From: Bacillota bacterium
Lineage (GTDB): Bacteria; Bacillota; Clostridia; Acetivibrionales; JAEZXR01
Direction: 5' to 3'
NCBI GenBank assembly: GCA_023419605.1
Contig: JAEZXR010000130.1
Location: forward strand, 186,001 to 250,000
DNA: 64,000 bases
The position numbers and the translations under genes are program-made. Every line of letters starts with the position of its first letter. The stretch's first letter is position 1. Of this stretch, positions 34,039-44,900 are shown piece after piece. The notes under the pieces were generated by a model that saw only the letters and a program-made list of their open reading frames with translations, was not told where the DNA came from and ran no database searches.

Positions 34039-35277
34039 ATGAGATATACTTACAAAGATACGCTGTATGCTTGCTATTTGGGTTATATTACGCAGGCAAT
34101 CGTAAATAATCTTGCACCACTATTTTTTATCGTTTTTCAAAATGAATTTAGCACTTCCTTTGAGATGATAGGACGATTGATCCTCATTAATTTTGGAACA
34201 CAGATTGTGACTGATTTTCTAGCTGTCAAATTTGTTGATAGGATCGGCTATCGGAAAGCGGCAGTGCTGGCGCATATTTTTAGTGCAGCAGGGCTAATGG
34301 CTCTTGGGATTTTACCCAAGCTTTTTCCATCCCCTTATAGTGGGCTGGTGCTTGCCGTAGTTATCTATGCAATCGGGGGTGGACTTATTGAGGTCTTGAT
34401 TAGCCCTATTGTAGAGTCTTTACCGGGAGAGGCAAAGGCGTCAGCCATGAGTCTGCTGCATTCATTTTATTGCTGGGGTCAGATGAGCGTTGTCTTAATT
34501 ACCACCGTTTTGATGAAAGTACTGGGAACAGGAATATGGTTTGTATTGCCCGTTTTATGGTCACTCATTCCGGTATATAACCTGTTCAGATTCATGAAAG
34601 TTCCTCTTATGCCAACTGTTCCAGAAGAGGAAAAAACACCTGTCAGGCAATTGTTTACTTCAAAGGTATTCGTTATTGCATTAATCCTCATGATGTGCGC
34701 GGGGGCATCGGAGCTAACCATGTCACAATGGTCTTCGCTGTTTGCACAAAAGGGATTGCAAGTTTCAAAATTGGTGGGCGATTTATTAGGACCTTGTCTA
34801 TTTGCCGTCTTAATGGGGATTGGACGTACTCTATATGGTGTTTGGGGACATAAAGTCCACTTGAAAAAAGCGTTGATGGCAAGTGGACTTTTATGCATTG
34901 CTTGTTATGCCGTTACCGTATTTATTCAAATTCCTATTATTTCACTGTTGGGCTGTGCGCTTTGCGGATTGTCTGTCAGTTTGATGTGGCCGGGTACTTT
35001 TAGCTTGACTGCCGAATCCTATCCAAAGGGCGGAACTGCCATGTTTGGCATTCTCGCGATATTTGGTGATCTAGGAGCTTCCGTTGGACCCTGGCTTGCG
35101 GGACTCGTATCAGACTTGGCACAAAAGTCAGGCAAGCTAGCCGCCATTGGCGAATCCAGTGGATTGAACCCAGAGCAATTGGGACTTAAATCAGGATTGT
35201 TTACAGCTATGATTTTTCCTCTGCTATTATTGGTGGGCATTGCGCTTTTGAAAAGGAAAAGGGTTTCGGATCAATAG
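34039..35277 (+). CDS. MFS transporter
   Basis: 412 residues, twelve hydrophobic helices. The N-terminal half carries FVDRIGYRKAAVLAHIFSA (the loop 2-3 motif) and the C-terminal half begins near residue 210. A fucose/galactose permease-like or YbjJ-like MFS branch seems likeliest from FGDLGASVGPWLAG and LMWPGTFSLTAESYPKGG. AAAAGGAG lies before the ATG. It is monocistronic; substrate unknown. The convergent nitroreductase gene follows. Confidence 0.85.
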   Translation: MRYTYKDTLYACYLGYITQAIVNNLAPLFFIVFQNEFSTSFEMIGRLILINFGTQIVTDFLAVKFVDRIGYRKAAVLAHIFSAAGLMALGILPKLFPSPYSGLVLAVVIYAIGGGLIEVLISPIVESLPGEAKASAMSLLHSFYCWGQMSVVLITTVLMKVLGTGIWFVLPVLWSLIPVYNLFRFMKVPLMPTVPEEEKTPVRQLFTSKVFVIALILMMCAGASELTMSQWSSLFAQKGLQVSKLVGDLLGPCLFAVLMGIGRTLYGVWGHKVHLKKALMASGLLCIACYAVTVFIQIPIISLLGCALCGLSVSLMWPGTFSLTAESYPKGGTAMFGILAIFGDLGASVGPWLAGLVSDLAQKSGKLAAIGESSGLNPEQLGLKSGLFTAMIFPLLLLVGIALLKRKRVSDQ

Positions 35278-35322
35278 AAAAACCTCAGCTTTATATTATG
35301 AAGTAGTATACCCATTTAATTC

Positions 35323-35358
35323 AAAAAACTGTAGGAAGTTTATGTAAACTTCCTACAG
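35323..35358 (-). terminator. Terminator of the nitroreductase gene
   Basis: Perfect 14-bp stem CTGTAGGAAGTTTA / TAAACTTCCTACAG. On the minus strand it is followed by TTTTTT; on the plus strand it is followed by C6 and would not terminate well. Confidence 0.8.
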
Positions 35359-35392
35359 CCCCCCAAATAGCTTTAAAAGCAAGCCTTACATA

Positions 35393-35899
35393 TTACCACT
35401 GATTCCAGTGAACTCTAGCTTCATCGTACCGGTCTAAAACATCTTTCTTTTCAGCCGGATAGCCTAATGACACGATAGAGAATGGTACGATGTGTTCAGG
35501 CAGGTTTAAAAACTCCTTGATTCCTTCAACAACTTCCTCCATGGGATACACTGCAAGCCATACAGCCCCCAGGCCCAGCTCTTGTGCCATAATCAGCATG
35601 TTCTCGGTAGCGGCAGAACAATCCTGTACCCAAAGCTCTCCAACAAACTTATTTTTAAGCTGCATATCGCCACAAACAACAATGGCGTGACTGGCTTCCT
35701 TTAGCATTTGTGAACTCGGCTGAATTTCAGGGATGCGGGTTACTTTGTTTTTGTCCTCTAAAACAATAAATTGCCAGGGTTGAGCATTTCCTGCCGAAGG
35801 TGCCGACATTCCTGCTTTTAAAATCAATTCTATATTTTCTTTTGATATTTGCCTATCCAGATACCTTCGTATGCTTCTTCTTTCAAATATGGCCTTCAT
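35393..35899 (-). CDS. Nitroreductase-family flavoprotein
   Basis: 168 residues. FMN-binding motif RRSIRRYLDRQISKE at the N-terminus, SAPSAGNAQPWQFIVLED, AATENMLIMAQELGLGAVWL, and the C-terminal IVSLGYPAEKKD are typical of small nitroreductases. They use NAD(P)H to reduce nitro groups, quinones or flavins. GAAGGT lies before the ATG. The flavodoxin-like gene lies 50 bases upstream on the same strand, likely the same unit, and that gene diverges from an HxlR regulator, suggesting redox or electrophile-responsive control. Confidence 0.88.
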   Translation of the reverse strand: MKAIFERRSIRRYLDRQISKENIELILKAGMSAPSAGNAQPWQFIVLEDKNKVTRIPEIQPSSQMLKEASHAIVVCGDMQLKNKFVGELWVQDCSAATENMLIMAQELGLGAVWLAVYPMEEVVEGIKEFLNLPEHIVPFSIVSLGYPAEKKDVLDRYDEARVHWNQW

Positions 35900-35949
35900 T
35901 TATTTACCTTCTTTCATTATAATGTATTATTCGGGTAAAAACCGTGTTT

Positions 35950-36624
35950 TTATTGTGTGTTACCAGGATCCGTCAAACTGGGGTGCCGGGTGAATTTTAC
36001 ACCCATTTCAAAGGCTTTTTGACAGTCTTTGGGGAACTGTTCCCTTTTCCTTTTTGCTTTTTCTTCCGGATTAATGAAGGGAGCAATCACATACATGGAA
36101 TAGTCGTCATACTGATAGGTATCTGTAACAAGCAGTGATTCCGACGATCCAAAAGCCATTTTCATAGTATCTTCGATTTCCTTAAACCGTTGTTCATATC
36201 CCACTTCTTTTATCTGGTTTTCTGTAACACCCATTGTGTAAATGAAGCCTGTGGGGATTTTTCTTTTGAAAAGAGTGGTAAAATTCTGCATATCAAAGAG
36301 TGGGTACATTAACCTTTCCAGAAACGACCTCATTTCGCCGGTAACGGCGCCCATATAAATAGGAGAGCCTAGTATAACGGCATCGGCGTCCTCAACTTTT
36401 TTGAAAATCGGTGTTAAATCATCCTTTACGGCGCATTTGCCATAGCTGCTGCCACCCTTCAATTTGCACGAAAAACAGCTTGTGCAGCCCTTATAATTAA
36501 GATCATAAAGGTGAATCAGCTCCGTCTCTGCACCCTGCGAGGCAGCTCCTTCCAGTGCCTTATTCAATAAAGTCACAGTATTCCACGCTTTTCTCGGACT
36601 TCCGTTAAACGCCAATACTTTCAT
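35950..36624 (-). CDS. Flavodoxin-fold NAD(P)H oxidoreductase / iron-sulfur flavoprotein-like
   Basis: 224 residues. N-terminal MKVLAFNGSPRKAWNTVTLL is the FMN phosphate loop. GCTSCFSCKLKGG .. GKCAVKDD carries a C-x2-C-x2-C..C cluster like that of iron-sulfur flavoproteins, followed by ADAVILGSPIYMGAVTGEMRSFLER. The start is ATG 36624 behind GGGAGGT; a frame to 36645 overlaps the ribosome site. It is divergent from the HxlR regulator gene with a shared operator between them, so it is the probable primary target. Electron donor and substrate unknown. Confidence 0.88.
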   Translation of the reverse strand: MKVLAFNGSPRKAWNTVTLLNKALEGAASQGAETELIHLYDLNYKGCTSCFSCKLKGGSSYGKCAVKDDLTPIFKKVEDADAVILGSPIYMGAVTGEMRSFLERLMYPLFDMQNFTTLFKRKIPTGFIYTMGVTENQIKEVGYEQRFKEIEDTMKMAFGSSESLLVTDTYQYDDYSMYVIAPFINPEEKAKRKREQFPKDCQKAFEMGVKFTRHPSLTDPGNTQ

Positions 36625-36696
36625 AGAATATACCTCCCGCATCAAATTTTAATTGACTTCCTTTTGCCCATTGTATATCATAGTGATAAAAAAGTT

Positions 36697-36723
36697 AAGT
36701 ATGCACTTTTTTGTTATATACTA
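36697..36723. promoter_or_regulatory. Probable HxlR operator, copy 1
   Basis: A 27-base element (AAGTATGCAC .. ATATACTA) in the divergent promoter region. It matches 23 of 27 bases of the element at 60249-60275 in front of the other HxlR gene of this window, with outer AGTAT/ATACT half-sites. Confidence 0.65.
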
Positions 36724-36750
36724 AATCAAAAGTAAGTAAAGGGGTATGGT

Positions 36751-37074
36751 ATGAATAATAAGAACGAAGAGCTTGATTGTCCAATAAGCTACACACTTTC
36801 CGTTTTAGGTGGAAAGTGGAAATGGGCTATATTATTTCTAATATTTAGAGATAGAGTCATCCGGTACAGCAAACTGAAGGACTATCTACCCTCCATTGCG
36901 CACAAAACGCTAAGCCAACAGCTAAAGGAACTGGAAAACAGCGGAATGATCCATAGAGAACAGTATATCCAAGTACCTCCAAAGGTAGAGTATTCTTTAA
37001 CTAAAAAAGGAGAGACACTTATCCCGATACTTCAACTTATGTCCCAATGGGGGGAGAAAAATAGAATAAAATAA
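36751..37074 (+). CDS. HxlR-family transcriptional regulator
   Basis: 107 residues. The winged-helix pattern of the family is intact: CPISYTLSVLGGKWKWAILFLIF, RYSKLKDYLPSIAHKTLSQQLKELE (recognition helix), then MIHREQYIQVPPKVEYSLTKKGETLIPIL. The N-terminal CPI Cys (residue 9) is the usual redox- or electrophile-sensing residue in HxlR/YodB proteins. AAAGGGG precedes the ATG. Probable regulator of the divergent flavoprotein and of itself. It is closely related in sequence to the HxlR at 60297. Confidence 0.9.
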   Translation: MNNKNEELDCPISYTLSVLGGKWKWAILFLIFRDRVIRYSKLKDYLPSIAHKTLSQQLKELENSGMIHREQYIQVPPKVEYSLTKKGETLIPILQLMSQWGEKNRIK

Positions 37075-37105
37075 CGGCATGTCTTTCTTATCGTGTATAA
37101 TAATT

Positions 37106-37164
37106 ATCGGCGTACAAAAATAGCTTCAGGGCTCTATGGTCTGAAGCTATTTTTATGCGCCGAT
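37106..37164 (+). terminator. Long near-perfect hairpin
   Basis: 24-base arms (37106-37129 and 37141-37164) with 21 pairs, an 11-base loop and a TTTTT run inside the right arm. It ends the HxlR transcript. Confidence 0.75.
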
Positions 37165-37660
37165 ACGGACCGATATTAACGGGACGGAATCGCATCCATC
37201 CGGGAATGCCCTTCTGGATGACAATGAATTTGGCGTAGGATCAAAGTTCTGGAATTCAAAAAGTGAGCAGGAATTTCAACCATTTAACAGGATTACCGTA
37301 TTATTCTAAGTGCGAAATTACTATAAAATATTGGTGTGGATAATGAAGATTCGAAGGGTACGATAAAAAACAGTGGCACTTCACGCCTATAGTAGCTGCA
37401 ATTGTCAATATTATCTCTGATAGTGTGCGTTTTCAGAAAGCATTTCATAATATACCGGAATTGAAGCCTATCACCGAAAATGTGAGTTTTCGAAGGAGGT
37501 GAATTTAAAGAAGGTTAAGTTCCTATTATATTCAGCAAAAACCAATAACCACAAGGAAAAGGTATGGAAGGAGGCGGATATGCAAAGAAAGCAATCAAAG
37601 TAAGCAGGTAATTGTTCTTTTACAGTTTGCTGTGAAAATTAAAAAGGAGAGTGTAAAAAT
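37165..37660. other. Long upstream region of the glycosidase cluster
   Basis: About 500 bases with no supported complete gene. One frame is open from 37181 to 37309 (ending NRITVLF) and might be a gene remnant. AAGGAGGTG at 37493-37501 begins a 34-codon GTG frame (37499-37603) that overlaps its own ribosome site, so I do not call it. The promoter of the first giant enzyme is probably here, but I see no clear match. Confidence 0.3.
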
Positions 37661-40600
37661 ATGAGAGAATTTTCAGTGTACAATACCCGGAAATTTCTTG
37701 TTTTCATTCTGGTTATCACCCTTGTGTTAACCCAAAGTATTGCGTTCTTGCCTTTTTCACAGGTAAGGGCAGCGGGGGCGAATCTGGCCTTAGGCAAGGC
37801 CGTAACGGCTAACGGCTACACACAAACCTATGTAGCCTCCAATGTAACCGATGGCAATGTAAACACCTATTGGGAAGGTGCGGCGAATGCATATCCCAAT
37901 ACCATTACCGTAGATCTTGGAAGTTCCCAGACGGTCGATTCTGTGGTGCTGAAATTGAATCCTGCCACTGTTTGGGCTACAAGAACACAAACCTTATCCG
38001 TACTTTCAAGTACCGATAACAATACATACAGTACTCTGGTGGCGTCCGGCACCTATACCTTTAATCCTGCAAGTGCCAATACCGTTACCATTATTTTTGC
38101 AAGCACAACAGCCAGGTATGTTCGTTTGAATTTTACTGCAAATAGTGAGGCTACAGGAGGACAGTTGGCAGAGTTTGAGGTTTATGGTCCCGGCTCAGCA
38201 GGAACGCCGGACCTTGTGGTAACGGACATATCCTGGAGTCCTGCAAATCCTGCGACAGGGAATGCAGTTACCTTCAGTGCCGTTATAAAGAACCAGGGGA
38301 CCGGGGCAGCACCAGCCGGAGTTATCAATGGGGTGAGTTTCCTGGTTGACGGCACACAGGTGTGCTGGTCCGATAACAATACCAGCTCCATAGCTCCTGG
38401 CAGCTCCATAACAGTAACTGCAAATGGAGGTCCGAGCGGGTCTGCTACATGGATAGCAACTTCAGGAAGCCATACGATAACAGCGTGGGTTGATGATGTG
38501 AACAGAATTTCAGAATCAAATGAAAATAACAACCAGTATGCGAAAACCTTGACTGTAGGTGGAACTGCAACACCTATACCAACACCTACACCAACACCTT
38601 ATGGTCTGCCTGACTTGATCGTTACTGATATTATAACTTCTCCGGCATCTCCTTTAACCGGGAACACGGTAACCTTCAGTGCGGTGGTAAAGAATCAGGG
38701 TGCGGCAGCCGGTGCAGCAGGCACCGTTGCCTTCAAGGTAGACGGTACCCAGGTTGCGGCATCAGCAAACAGCACGGCTTCCATAGCCGCCGGTGCCGCG
38801 TTAACAATCACAGGCAACGGTACATGGACTGCGGTCAGTGGAACCCATACGTTAACGGCTACTGTGGATAACAGCAATACTACAGTGGAGTCCAACGAAA
38901 CCAACAACTCCTACAGCAAAAGCATTACAATCGGTAGTGTTTCCGGGTCAAATATGGCCCTCGGCAAACCTATCACCGCTTCGTCAACGGTTTTCACATT
39001 TATAGCAACGAATGCCAATGATGGTAATGTGTCGACCTACTGGGAAGGCGCCTCCGGCTCCTATCCCAATACCTTGACGATAAATATGGGGGCTAATGTC
39101 AACACAACATCGGTTGTTTTGAAGCTGAACCCCGACGCCGCTTGGGCCACCCGTACGCAGACCATTCAGGTGCTGGGCCATGATCAATACTCGACGACCT
39201 TCACAAACCTGGTTTCTCCTACAGTATATACCTTCAATCCTGCTGCGGGAAATACTGTGACCATTCCTGTTTCGGCTACAGTAAGCGATATCCAGCTCAA
39301 AATCACCACAAACTCCGGTTCATCAGCCGGGCAGATTGCTGAGTTTGAAGTGTATGGTTCACCGGCTCCAAACCCGGACTTAACCATTACTGGAATAACG
39401 GTTTCTCCGGTTTCTCCCGTTGAAACGGATGCCATTACTTTAACTGCCGCCGTTAAGAACATCGGGACTGCCGACGCCGGTGCTTCGAATGTTAAGTTCT
39501 ACTTCGGTACGACCTTGGTAGGAACTGCCAACACTCCCGTGATCGCAGCCGGTGCAACAACTAATGTTTCTGTAAATATAGGGGCACAAAATGCAGGTAC
39601 ATATTCAGTAACGGCTAAGGCTGATGAAGCTAATGCCTTGGTCGAACTTGATAACACCAATAACAATTATACCAGCCCAAGTTCCCTGGTAGTTAACCAG
39701 GTTCCGAGTTCCGACCTGGTAGGAAATGTTTCCTGGACGCCCAATAATCCAAGTGCCGGAAATACAGTGACTTTTACCGTAAACCTTAAGAATCAAGGAA
39801 ATATTGCTTCTGCCGGCGGGGCTCACGGAATAACATTAGTACTGAAAAATTCTGCGGGTGCAGCCGTTCAAACATATAGTAATTCCTATACCGGTACCTT
39901 GGCTGCAGGAGCGTCGACCAATATCACCATGGGAACATGGACGGCAGTAAACGGCAGCTACAGCCTCACATGCACTGCTGCGGCTGACGCGAATGAAGTA
40001 GCTATCAAGCAGGTGAACAACGTAAGTACAACAAGCCTATATTCCGGTCGGGGTGCTAATATGCCCTTTACCATCCTCGAAGCGGAATCTGCTTCCGTGA
40101 CCACCAATGGGACCAGACTGGCTCCAAACTTTAAACTGGCTGACTATGCGGGTGAAGCTTCCGGGCGTTCAGCAGTATACCTCGATGCAGCGGGAGAATA
40201 TGTAGAGTTTACACTCACCGCTCCGGCCAACGCTTTTGTTCTTCGTAACGCCGTTGCTGAAAATACCACCGGGACGATCAGTGTTTATGCCGACGGAGTA
40301 GACAAAGGTAATTTTACCGTTACCTCTAAGTTCTCCTATTTGTACGCATCACCGACAACCCTTGGACGGCTGGGATATGATAATTCCGGCTCGGTAGCTT
40401 ACTGGCTCTACGAAGATTCACAGTTAATACTCGACCAGGTATATCCGGCCGGAACCAAGATTAAGATTCAAAAAGACTCCGGAGACGTTCCATGGATCTA
40501 TATCGACTTACTGGAAACGGAGAATGTGGCTCCCGCAGCTTCAAATCCGGACCCGGCCAAATATGTTCAGGTTTCGAGCACGAAATCCATTGAACAAGCG

Positions 40601-41728
40601 CTTACGGAATTCCGAAGCGATTCAACCAAGCTAGGCATCTTTATTCCTGCCGGTTCCTGGGAGATTTCCAATAAGATCTTCCTCTATGGCCGCGCAGTTC
40701 AGATCATCGGTGCCGGTCCGTGGCACACCAAGCTGGTAGCGCCGCAAAACTCAACAAATACTGATGTAGGCTTCAATATCAGTTCTTCTGCTAACGGTTC
40801 AACAATTAAGGATTTGTCTGCCTGGGGCAACTATATCTACCGGCAAGACGGACCTGGAAAATTCATAGATGGCAACGGCATGCAGAATGTAACGGTTGAT
40901 AATGTATGGGTCGAGCACTTCGTCTGCTTGTACTGGGGTGTCAACTCTTCGTATAATACGTTCAAAAACTGCCGTATCAAGAACACCTTTGCCGATGGTA
41001 TTAACATGACCAATGGTTCATCCTATAATGTCATTACCAACTGTTATGCACGAGGCTGCGGCGATGATGCTTTCGCGCTCTTCAGCGCCGTTGATTCCGG
41101 CGGTTCCTACAATGTAGGCAACCAGTACACCAACCTCACTGCGACCTGTGTACGACGTGCAGCATGCTTTGCAGTATACGGCGGGTCAAATAACCTCTAT
41201 CAGAACCTCTACGGTGCAGATACCTTAACTTATCCCGGAATCACCATCAGCAGCCTGAGCTTCGGCTATAACACCCTGGGATTTGGCGATGTTGACTGCG
41301 TATTTGACGGGGTAACTCTGGACCGAACCGGTGGTGATTTCTGGACCAGCGTCGGAGCAGATGACAAGATCAATGACTATCAGAATTTTGCAGCCATTTG
41401 GTTCTTCTGCGGTGATAGGGCCTTCAAAAATATCTTGGTGAAGAACGTCGATATTAATAACCCGGTTTACTACGGTGTAATGTTCCAGACCAAGTATCCG
41501 GAAGCCCTGGCGATGCAAAACGTCCGTTTGGAGAATGTCAATATCAACAATCCCACTCGTTACGGCATCAAGCTTGTAGTCAGTGCGGAAGCGGGGCAGG
41601 GACCGGCTGTTGGTGGCGCAAGCTTCACCAATGTTAAGGTTAATAACCCCGGTATTATGCTGATTTACGGACAATCCGGATGCCCGAATTTCATTATTAC
41701 AAAAATCGGTTCCGGTAATAACTGGTAA
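37661..41728 (+). CDS. Secreted multimodular enzyme: 2x discoidin, 4x CARDB, CBM-like, GH87-like alpha-1,3-glucanase domain
   Basis: 1355 residues. Signal peptide ~1-37 (ending QVRAAG). Discoidin/F5-8C 1 at ~41-176; CARDB 1 ~182-300; a T-P linker ~303-313; CARDB 2 ~317-423; discoidin 2 ~430-567; CARDB 3 ~572-680; CARDB 4 ~684-795. A CBM6/35-like module (RGANMPFTILEAESASV) covers ~796-955 and a right-handed beta-helix ~966-1355. The catalytic candidates are D1112 (ADGIN) and D1135-D1136 (GDD). The 23-residue spacing is that of the three catalytic aspartates of GH87 alpha-1,3-glucanases, and the discoidin/T-P linker layout also resembles those enzymes (from memory). GGAGAG lies before the ATG. 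No dockerin or SLH domain, so it is free or glycan-tethered. Confidence 0.82.
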   Translation: MREFSVYNTRKFLVFILVITLVLTQSIAFLPFSQVRAAGANLALGKAVTANGYTQTYVASNVTDGNVNTYWEGAANAYPNTITVDLGSSQTVDSVVLKLNPATVWATRTQTLSVLSSTDNNTYSTLVASGTYTFNPASANTVTIIFASTTARYVRLNFTANSEATGGQLAEFEVYGPGSAGTPDLVVTDISWSPANPATGNAVTFSAVIKNQGTGAAPAGVINGVSFLVDGTQVCWSDNNTSSIAPGSSITVTANGGPSGSATWIATSGSHTITAWVDDVNRISESNENNNQYAKTLTVGGTATPIPTPTPTPYGLPDLIVTDIITSPASPLTGNTVTFSAVVKNQGAAAGAAGTVAFKVDGTQVAASANSTASIAAGAALTITGNGTWTAVSGTHTLTATVDNSNTTVESNETNNSYSKSITIGSVSGSNMALGKPITASSTVFTFIATNANDGNVSTYWEGASGSYPNTLTINMGANVNTTSVVLKLNPDAAWATRTQTIQVLGHDQYSTTFTNLVSPTVYTFNPAAGNTVTIPVSATVSDIQLKITTNSGSSAGQIAEFEVYGSPAPNPDLTITGITVSPVSPVETDAITLTAAVKNIGTADAGASNVKFYFGTTLVGTANTPVIAAGATTNVSVNIGAQNAGTYSVTAKADEANALVELDNTNNNYTSPSSLVVNQVPSSDLVGNVSWTPNNPSAGNTVTFTVNLKNQGNIASAGGAHGITLVLKNSAGAAVQTYSNSYTGTLAAGASTNITMGTWTAVNGSYSLTCTAAADANEVAIKQVNNVSTTSLYSGRGANMPFTILEAESASVTTNGTRLAPNFKLADYAGEASGRSAVYLDAAGEYVEFTLTAPANAFVLRNAVAENTTGTISVYADGVDKGNFTVTSKFSYLYASPTTLGRLGYDNSGSVAYWLYEDSQLILDQVYPAGTKIKIQKDSGDVPWIYIDLLETENVAPAASNPDPAKYVQVSSTKSIEQALTEFRSDSTKLGIFIPAGSWEISNKIFLYGRAVQIIGAGPWHTKLVAPQNSTNTDVGFNISSSANGSTIKDLSAWGNYIYRQDGPGKFIDGNGMQNVTVDNVWVEHFVCLYWGVNSSYNTFKNCRIKNTFADGINMTNGSSYNVITNCYARGCGDDAFALFSAVDSGGSYNVGNQYTNLTATCVRRAACFAVYGGSNNLYQNLYGADTLTYPGITISSLSFGYNTLGFGDVDCVFDGVTLDRTGGDFWTSVGADDKINDYQNFAAIWFFCGDRAFKNILVKNVDINNPVYYGVMFQTKYPEALAMQNVRLENVNINNPTRYGIKLVVSAEAGQGPAVGGASFTNVKVNNPGIMLIYGQSGCPNFIITKIGSGNNW
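37781..38560 (+). repeat. Discoidin-CARDB coding repeat, copy A
   Basis: A ~780-base segment coding a discoidin domain plus CARDB that recurs at 43577-44350 and 45808-46590. Long stretches are nearly identical in protein (for example RISESNE, SWSDNNTSS, TARYVRLNFTANS) and close in DNA. Confidence 0.8.
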
Positions 41729-41902
41729 TCATTTCATCTTTGTTAATCAGGAATAGGACTACGATCTTCACGATCATTGCAAATCCGTATTTTTGTGATC
41801 CTGGGGCTGTTCCATCAGCCCCTGTTTTCTCCCGGATTTGTTTGAACCCATCGACTTTCAATCAGTGAAATGAAGGGAAAGGGCTTTGAAGGAGGTTATA
41901 GT

Positions 41903-44900
41903 ATGAGAATGCTATCGATAATAAAAAGGTTATTTTTTATAGCAGTATTTAGCTGCATCTTCCTGTCTTTTTCTAAGGTCTGCTTTGCACAGAACCCTAT
42001 CATAACGCATATGTACACAGCGGACCCATCGGCCCATATAGGTCCGGACGGGCGGCTTTATCTCTATCCATCCCATGACATTGAACCGAACCGGGGCTGC
42101 GATTTAATGGACCAATACCATGTGTTTTCGACGTCTGACATGGTAAACTGGACCGACCACGGCGAAATCCTCCGTGCAAGCCAGGTACCCTGGGGAAGGC
42201 CTGAGGGCGGCTTTATGTGGGCACCTGACTGCATATACAAAAACGGAACGTACTATTACTATTTTCCGCATCCCAGCGGAACCGACTGGGGCAGCACATG
42301 GAAAACGGGAATCGCAACAAGCACCGGCCCTGCCGGCGGTTTTACGGTTCAAGGCTATATTCCCGGACTGGACCCCTTGATTGATCCCAACGTGTTTATG
42401 GATGACGACGGTCAGGCTTATTTTTATCATGGCGGCGGTGGAATCTGCAAAGGTGGAAAACTTAAGGACAACATGATGGAAATAGACGGAGCCATGCAGA
42501 CTATGCAGGGGTTGGTGGATTTTCATGAAGCAGCATGGGTATTTAAGAGAAACGGCATATATTACCTGACCTATGCCGACAACCATTCCGATGCAACCGG
42601 AGACAACCGCATGTGCTATGCTACCAGTACAAACCCATTGGGACCATGGACGTATAGAGGTGTCTTTATGGATCCTACCGACAGCTATTGTGCCCATGGA
42701 TCCGTGGTGGAATACAAAGACCAGTGGTATGTGTTTTATTTTAACAGTTCCATTTCCCATAATGACTGGCTAAGGTCCACCTGCGTAGATAAACTGTATT
42801 TCAATGCGGACGGAACCATACAGAAGGTTGTCCAGACAACAACGAGTGTGGATGCGGTTACCGGAAGCTATCCCGACTTTGTAGTAACAGACATATCCTG
42901 GAACCCTGCAAATCCGGCACTGGGCAATGCGGTAACCTTCCGTGCCACCGTAAAGAATCAGGGCGCAGCAGCGGGCAGTGCTGGAGTTATCGCCTTCAAG
43001 GTTGATGGAACCCAGGTGGCGGTATCCAACAACAGCACCACATCCATAGCGCCGGGTGCAGCAACGACCATCACTGCCAACGGTACATGGACTGCAACGG
43101 GTGGAAGCCATAAGATCGTTGCGTATGCAGACAGCAACGATACTACTGTGGAAGTCGACAACTACAACAACACATACAACGAAAGCATGACAATCGATAT
43201 CGGGCCGGCTCCCGATCTTATCGTAACAGATATAGCCTGGAACCCTGCAAACCCGGCAGTAGGGAATGCAGTGACCTTTAGCGCCACCATAAAGAACCAG
43301 GGAACAGGTGCAACACCAGCCGGAGTTATACATGGTGTAGCTTTTCAGATTGACGGAGCAGGCACCACATTATGGAGTGACAATAGCATGTCCTCCATAC
43401 CAGCAGGTTCATCCATCACAGTTACAGTAAACGGTGGTACCGCAGGTTCCGCATGGATTTCCACCCCAGGGACACATTCAATATTAGCCTGGGTTGACGA
43501 TGTGAATAGGATGGTTGAATCAAACGAGAATAATAACCAGTACACAAAGAATCTAACCGTTGGTTCGAGCGGCGGAAATAATCTGGCTCAAGGAAAGACA
43601 ATAACCGCAAGCAGCTATACGCAAACCTATGCGGCCGCAAATGCCAACGACGGTAATGTAAATACCTATTGGGAAGGCACCGGCAATGCATATCCCAACA
43701 CCCTTACAGTAGACCTCGGCAGTGTACAATCCGTCGGCAAAGTAGTACTTAAGCTGAATGCTGCCTGGGGCTCAAGGACACAGGCCTTGTCCGTGCTTTC
43801 AAGTACGGACAATACAACCTATACGACACGTGCGGCTTCAAACGCCTATACCTTTGACCCCGCAAGTGAAAATACTGTTACCATCACCTTTACAAATACC
43901 AGCGCAAGGTATGTCCGCTTGAATTTTACAGCAAACAGCGGCGCTACAGGTGGACAGGCTGCAGAGTTTGAGGTTTATGGGTCCGGTTCTGCCGGAACTC
44001 CGGACCTTATTGTGACAGACATATCCTGGAATCTTGCAAATCCTGCTGCAGGGAATGCAGTTACCTTCAGTGCCGTTATAAAGAACCAGGGAACCGGAGC
44101 AACAACGGCAGGGGTAATCAATGGAGTAAGCTTCCTGGTTGACGGTACCCAGGTTTGCTGGTCCGACAACAATACCTCCTCCATAGCCGCAGGTGCTTCC
44201 ATTACAGTAACGTCAAACGGGGGACCAAGCGGAGCAGCTGCCTGGACTGCGACCACAGGAAACCATACGGTAACAGCTTGGGTGGATGATGTGAACAGAA
44301 TATCCGAATCAAATGAAAGCAATAACTCCTACAGCGAAGGACTTACAATAGGAGGCAGCGGTGGCAGCGGAGATATTATAGGGAAGATTTACGCAGGATA
44401 TCAAGGTTGGTTTAATTGCTATGGGGACAGTTCGCCCGTAGCCCGTTGGAGGCACTGGTCTGCCGGGACATATCAATCCAATGCGGGTGCACCGGCGCCA
44501 GGATATATATCCTTTGAGCTGTATCCGGATGTAAGGGAATATACAAACTTATATCAGACCAACCTTGGAAATCTCAACAACGGGCAGCCGGCGAAATTGT
44601 TTTCTTCCTATTCGGAACAGACGGTCAACAAGCATTTTGAATGGATGCAGACGTATGGAATAGATGGTGCGGCACTGCAGCGGTTCGGAGGAGAACTGGC
44701 AGATTCCGTATTCAAATCGAATCGCGACAGCATTGCTTCCAAAGTAAAAACTGCTTCAGAAACCTATGGACGTAAGTTTTATATTATGTATGACATTTCA
44801 GGTATGAGCAGTAACTTTGATACTATCCTGAAAAACGACTGGACGGGTACCATTACAGGTACATTAAACCTTACTGCTTCCGGTGCTTATGCAAAGCAAG